Shown: piece by piece, positions 54,801-60,800 of the stretch
How positions within the stretch are numbered: position 1 is the first letter of the stretch
Layout of the letters: each line of letters begins with the position of its first letter
Assembly: GCA_009792885.1 (NCBI GenBank)
Contig: WMCF01000007.1
Location: 4,380,500-4,444,499 of the forward strand
DNA: 64,000 nucleotides
Reading direction: 5' to 3'
From: Eremophila alpestris peregrina
Taxonomy: Eukaryota; Chordata; Aves; Passeriformes; Alaudidae
Notes under the pieces: model-generated
What the model was told of the DNA's origin: nothing
What the model saw: the letters and a program-made list of their open reading frames with translations, nothing else
Databases searched by the model: none
Made by a program: the position numbers and the translations under genes

Positions 54801-57800
54801 AAAAATGACTGGTAAAACGCCCCCCCCACCCCCCAAATATTGGAGCTTTTGTGACTGTAGCATGTCAAGCTCTGCAGCAGCCTGTCTGTTATTAATGTTT
54901 CCTGTTGTGCCTCCCACACGACCCAGCCTGTTTGCCAGCCCATCATGAGGAGGGCAGCGCAGGAGTGCCCCGGCCGCACATCCCTGGACCTGGAGCTGGA
55001 GCTGCAGGCGTCTCGCACCAGACAGCACCGTCTCAACGATGAGCTGCAGGCCCTGAGGGACCTTAAACAGAAGCTGGAGGAAATGAAAGGCAGAGGAGAG
55101 GCAGACCTTCCTCTGTGTGTGCTAGAGGATGAACGTTTCCAGAAGCTCTTGAAACAAGCTGAAAGACAGGTATGAGCAGCATTCACATATGTGTGAGTAA
55201 ATATGCCCCTACCTTTGCTATGAATTTGTTAAAGAATTTGGTCAATGACAAAAGATTTTTATAGAAGCTCGCATTTGACTAATTACATCTCTGAATTAGA
55301 TAGTGTAAACTGTTTCTTTATTGATCAATACTACAACATTAAACACAGAATTTGAGGTAGTGCCTCAAATTTTCCTAGTGCCCTCTAAGTACTTTGATAA
55401 ACCACATTAGAAACTCTATTATTTGGAGGAATAGTTATGGTTGGTGTAGTAAAATAGCATTTACTTAAAAGTTAATTTCGAATTCTCACATCCCGGCCAT
55501 GCATGTGCTTTCTGTCCCTCAGCATTGGTTGCTTTGCAGTCTGCACAGAACTTGTAGCCAAAAGATTCTTGTAACAGGTAGAAGGAGTAATTAGCACTAC
55601 TTAGAGTGGTAGGGGCATGGGGAAAAGGCAGTGGCTTATTTTTTCATGCAGGATATACTTGTTCTAGTTTTGGCAAATGAAAGCAGAATTCTGTTCTCCA
55701 CGTGATGGTCTCTCAAACAGTACAAGTACGCATGCACTGCCATAAGGTAGTGGGATGTCCCCATCTGATTAGAAGACAAGAAACAGGATAGAAAAATGAG
55801 ATGCAACAGTGAGAAGTCGGAATTTGGAAGATTCCAACCAGACACATTAATAAGTTAGATGTTGTGGGGTTTCTATTATGTTTTTTGGGAGGTTGTTTGT
55901 TTTTTTAAATCGTCAGGGATATCATCGACTGGAATAGGGCCCTGGAGAGGTTGTTGGAGGAGTTAAAAACCCAAACCCACCCAACCTGCATAGTTGGAGG
56001 TATTCTAAACCTAACTGGTCAGGACCCTGACTATTCAGCTCTGGCATCACCCACTGTGAGCAGGAGGTTGGAGTAGACACCTTCTGGGGCCCCCTTCCCA
56101 TCCAAGTCAGTCAGTGTACATCAGTTTTCAATGAAGGGAGGTTGTGAGTGACAGCCAGGAGGGATCTGTGCTCCTTAGCTCTTTATGGTTGATTGAGACT
56201 AGCGTTTTGATACACCAGGTTATTCAGAGTAGTAAAAATGGGAAATTTTAACAAGGTGCAGAGGCCCTCCTCATATGTAAGCAATAGTTGTTGGTTTTGT
56301 TGTTTTGTTTTTTTTTAAAGCTAAATGTCAATAAATAGCCTTGAGTAGAAGAGGAAAGGATGATCCTAATATTTACATTTACAACTCAGAATTAAATGTT
56401 AGGAATGAGATACTCCACATACAAGAGACAAAAGCATGAACAAAATCAGGAGATGTCTAAAAGCAAATAAGACAGGAATTGCTAAGAAAAATACTTGGAA
56501 CAAAACAGATCATTGCTTTAAGATCTAAATAATATTATGCCTGTACCATAAACATAGTTCATTTTTGGTTTCCCTTTTCAAAGTGGATGATAAAACTACA
56601 GAGGGTCAACAAGGATAGTCAAGGGAGGAAACAACTTCTGTGTTAGGAACAGCTATGTAGCTACAACTGAAGTCCATATAACCATGAGTGAGGTGGAAGA
56701 GAGCAATTAATCATGGTCTTGTATTCTCCAAGAAGTAGGAAATTGAACAGATGGCAGGTGAAATGCAAGTGAACATAGCATGCCATTCAGAAACTGGAAA
56801 AATGTTTTCAATAAAACACTGAGTGCTGCAAGTTTGCATAGGTTCAAAAACCTATGAATTTCTTTTCTAAATTAGTGATAGAAAAATGCATGTAATGACA
56901 CCACATATTTCAAAAAGTCCTTGACTGATACCTTAGGAAATAAAACTTTTCCTCAGCATGTTCTCCCAATTCTACATTTATATCCTGTTGTGTCTCCTGG
57001 TCCCTCTTTTGGCATCTGTTGTTGGCTATAGGTAGTGGAGTACTAAAAAAACCATAAAACACTGGCAGAGTTTAGGGTGAACATTGGTAAGTGTTCTGAA
57101 AAATGCTGGGCAAAATGGGGGAAGATAGTGCAGTGTTTAAACTTAGTGTAACTGTGTTGGTTTTGACCATGTGAATTCATTATATGAATTTGATCTACAT
57201 TTTAACCCATAAAAGTAGCAGCTTATAGGAAAGAAGCATAGCTGAATTATTTAGAAGTACATAGTTTATATCTATGCTGGATGCAGGTTAAAAATTATAA
57301 TTTCTGAGTGTTTAATTTAAAACTACTCCCATTCTAAAGCTATTCTCTCTAGAACAGAGTACGCCTCTGCAACATTTCATATTATGAATCCTTTGGATAT
57401 TTGCTTTATTTCAGCTGACTCTTCCAAGGCAGGAGGTAGGTTTGTCACATTTTGTATGGCTGGTGTCAGTGATCAACACCAGTACACATAGTCTGGTGAG
57501 GAATAAGGGTAATAATACACATTCCTAAAATATATGCAGGCAGTAGCACAGCATTAAAGTCCTCCTTTCCAAGGTAAAAGTCAGAACAATGATTACAGTC
57601 ACTCCACCTCTTTGAAGAGTGCTTACAAAGTTTCTAGAAATATTTCTACCCTTCAAATCATTGCAGCCTTCCCCTGCAGAGCAAAAACAACCCGAGAGTG
57701 CTGTACTGTGTTGTCAGTGTTTCCCCCCGGGTTAGCAGAACACAGCAGCCTAGAGAACATTGTCATAGATTATTTCTTAGATCCTGCAGGCATTATAATG

Positions 57801-60800
57801 GCACAGACTAATGCAGCAGCTGGAAACACCAGAGAAATTGAGAGAGTCTCAAGTGAAAAATGAAAGCGCAGATGTGGGGGATGTTGAAAATCAGTGGCTG
57901 CTTGCTAGCACGCAGTTACTCTGCTTGAAGCCATATCCACAGACTCCATACCTTCCCTCCCATACCTCCCTAAATGCAGCAAGCATGTAATGCCCAGTAA
58001 TACCTGCAGATCAGAAAACAGAGGTAATTCTGTGCACCAGGAGCATTTTCTCTTGTTTAGATTGGATGTTTGTGAGAAATCACACAGTATTTCAAAGTTT
58101 GAGTCTTAAATCCTCAAACAAGTAAGTTTTCAGACACCTGGTGTCCTCTGAAGTACTACTGCTGTTTATATCCAAAAAAGATTCCTGAAAATATCTTCTT
58201 TATCTCTTTTTAGTACATAATTTATATTGAAGTAATATGTAATTATGTCATTAATACCAGTAAGTATGTCCTTGTCCCAGTGATTTGGTGTTCAGCACAG
58301 TTAGTTTTTCTCTGGATTCAGCTTTTTCTATACAAAACCCACAGAAGAACAAGACAGGAAATAGTGTTTCAGCTCTAATTTTGATAATGTTTCTTCTTTG
58401 TCATCTTAAACAGACTTAAGCTAAGCCCAGATAGAGAGATTCCTATCTGACACATATTTGGTAGATAAGTGTCATGAATGAACATTTTAAGGTCGCTTCA
58501 AGAATCTGACATCATAATGTTGCCAGGGTGGGGGGGTACATCACCACAAAATGAGCCAGATTTTGGGACTTACTGAATGTCTGGCCATTGTATTAGTGTG
58601 ATTTTATACAAAACACTCAAGAAACATGATGTAAATATAAGCCTGGTCATGTACATACCTTCTCATATGCAAATTCCTAGAGACATTGGGCTGAAATCCA
58701 GGTTTCTCTTAGAGCGTCCTGAAAAAATAAATTAATTCAGAAATGAAAAAGGGATACATGGTAATAGAGAGTATGAAAACAGGTCATATATTCTCTTAAC
58801 CTGAAATCACAAGTATCTCATGTATAGTTAGGGAAAGGATAAAATTAGAAAATTTTGAAATACTATATGTTTAGTGCTTTGATGATAAATATTAATTAGG
58901 GGAGCTGATAAAACATATGGCCCGGGACATATGTAAGATTAATTAAGCCATTACCAGTTGTAGATTGTAAATTTATGTTCACTAACTAATAAAGAAAACA
59001 GTATTTATAGACTAATTTCATTTAAAAATCAAGCTATTTTGGATTTGGGGACTGAAGAAGTTAACAGCAGTACAAGCTGACTGGATTTTGAGTGAGTTTT
59101 TGAAAGGGTGGTGCTCTTTCATGTAAAACACTTTCATAGAGAAACCAGAGTGCGTTTCCACAGACAGAGGATACCACTATCCTGCTGTGAGCAGCTTTCT
59201 GATAACTACCCAGTATGAAACTGATAGTATGGACTAGCTCTTTTGAATTGGTTGGTTTTGTTGTTTAGGAGTCTACTGGGTTGAATTCAGAACTGGGATG
59301 TGAACTTCTAAGTCAGAAACTAGCTTTGAAGATTGCTGTTTCAGGCTTGCAAATGTATTTTAATTTGAGGTAATGAACAGCATTTTCAAGTCTCTAAAGA
59401 ATCAAAAATTAAACTCTCTACAACTTTATAGTTGTTTAAGAATCTGAACAGCTTCTATTGAATTTTGATGGCTGACAAAATTCAAAATACAATAAAAAAC
59501 ATTTGTTTGACAGCCTCTACAGTCTAGAAATGAAAGCACTGCTCACACCATGCACCCCACATGTGATGTGGGTGGCAATGCCTTTGTAACAGAACTCACC
59601 TGTGTATGAACAGGGGTCATTTATCTAAGAATTTCAGGTGACTGCCTACCTAAAAGGAGTTACTGTTCAAAATACTGGATATTCAGAAACCCTTGATAAA
59701 GTTTTTAAAGCCAAAGCACAGATATTAATAGGAATCTTGTTGCTGAAATGGTGGATAGCATAGCTGCAGCTGTCCTTAGTAAAGACATAAATAATAGAGC
59801 CAGCAATACTGAGGTACAGAAATTCAGTAACTTACTGTGGAGTATATAGCTGCTCAGCACTGCTCATGAAAGACCTTTGATCTCCTGTTACCACTGGTGT
59901 TCTGTTCACTTGCCTTGGCTTTTACACCTCTGCAATACAAATAAAAGAAGTGAGTCTTATGTGCAAAATAGGTGCTATGTCATGAATAAAGGCACAAAAG
60001 TTCATGTTCCTTGCTAATATAGTCACCAAAACCTGAAAGTGTATTTTGAGAGCATGCCTTCCCTATTTTTTTCAATCAGTCACTTTAGAGTAAGTATAGG
60101 CAACTGAGAGCTTTTGTCAAGAAATAAAAGTTTTATATGGGAAAAGAATCAGTACCTCACAGTTCTAAAAAGATACTTGGATAGACAACATGTGTTCATA
60201 CAAATTTAGGAATTGTCTAACCACAGCCCTAAGAAATATTAGAATTAAAAAACCTAGTAACCACCGGTGATGGCATGGAATTTGCTCTATTTATTTTTTT
60301 AGGAAAAGCCTCATTAGCTTATTTCATGGCCATGGCTTAGGCTTGTGATGTCAGTCTTGCTGACCTTTTATATAGAGATTATCATAGATTCATTTAGGTT
60401 GGAAAAGACCTTTAATATCATTGAGCCCAACAGTAAACCTGACACTGCCATGTGTTCTGCTTGACACAGAAGCATCTCTCACTTCTTTGAAATAAGTAGT
60501 TGTTCATTATCAGCAAAATACAGTTGTTTTTCTTGATTTGACAGGCTGAACAGTCAAAAGAAGAGCAGAAACAAGGTTTAAGTGCTGAGAAATTGATGAG
60601 GAAAGCTTCTAAGGATGTGTGCCGGCTACGGGAGCAGAGCCAGAAAGTGCCACTGCAGGTGCAGTCATTCAGGTATGGCCTCTTCTGCTTTTCATGCTCT
60701 TTTTAATGAAGCAAAGCAACATGAACTGTTTATAGGTATAATCAGACATGCTCTGTAGTATTAGTAAAAAGTCCACATGGCTTTGACTTGCCAGAAACAT

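Larger units (their letters stand above)
55170..60544 (+). other. WWC2: Intron 21 of WWC2 (5.4 kb)
   Basis: Runs gtatga to ...tgatttgacag. It carries two CR1 fragments, one sense (55935-56108) and one antisense (60381-60450). The rest is AT-rich with no recognisable gene. Confidence 0.85.

Noticed and set aside
54758..55186. 142-codon open frame on the minus strand
   Set aside because: It lies almost entirely opposite WWC2 exon 21, whose + strand frame is conserved. It is a shadow of coding sequence.
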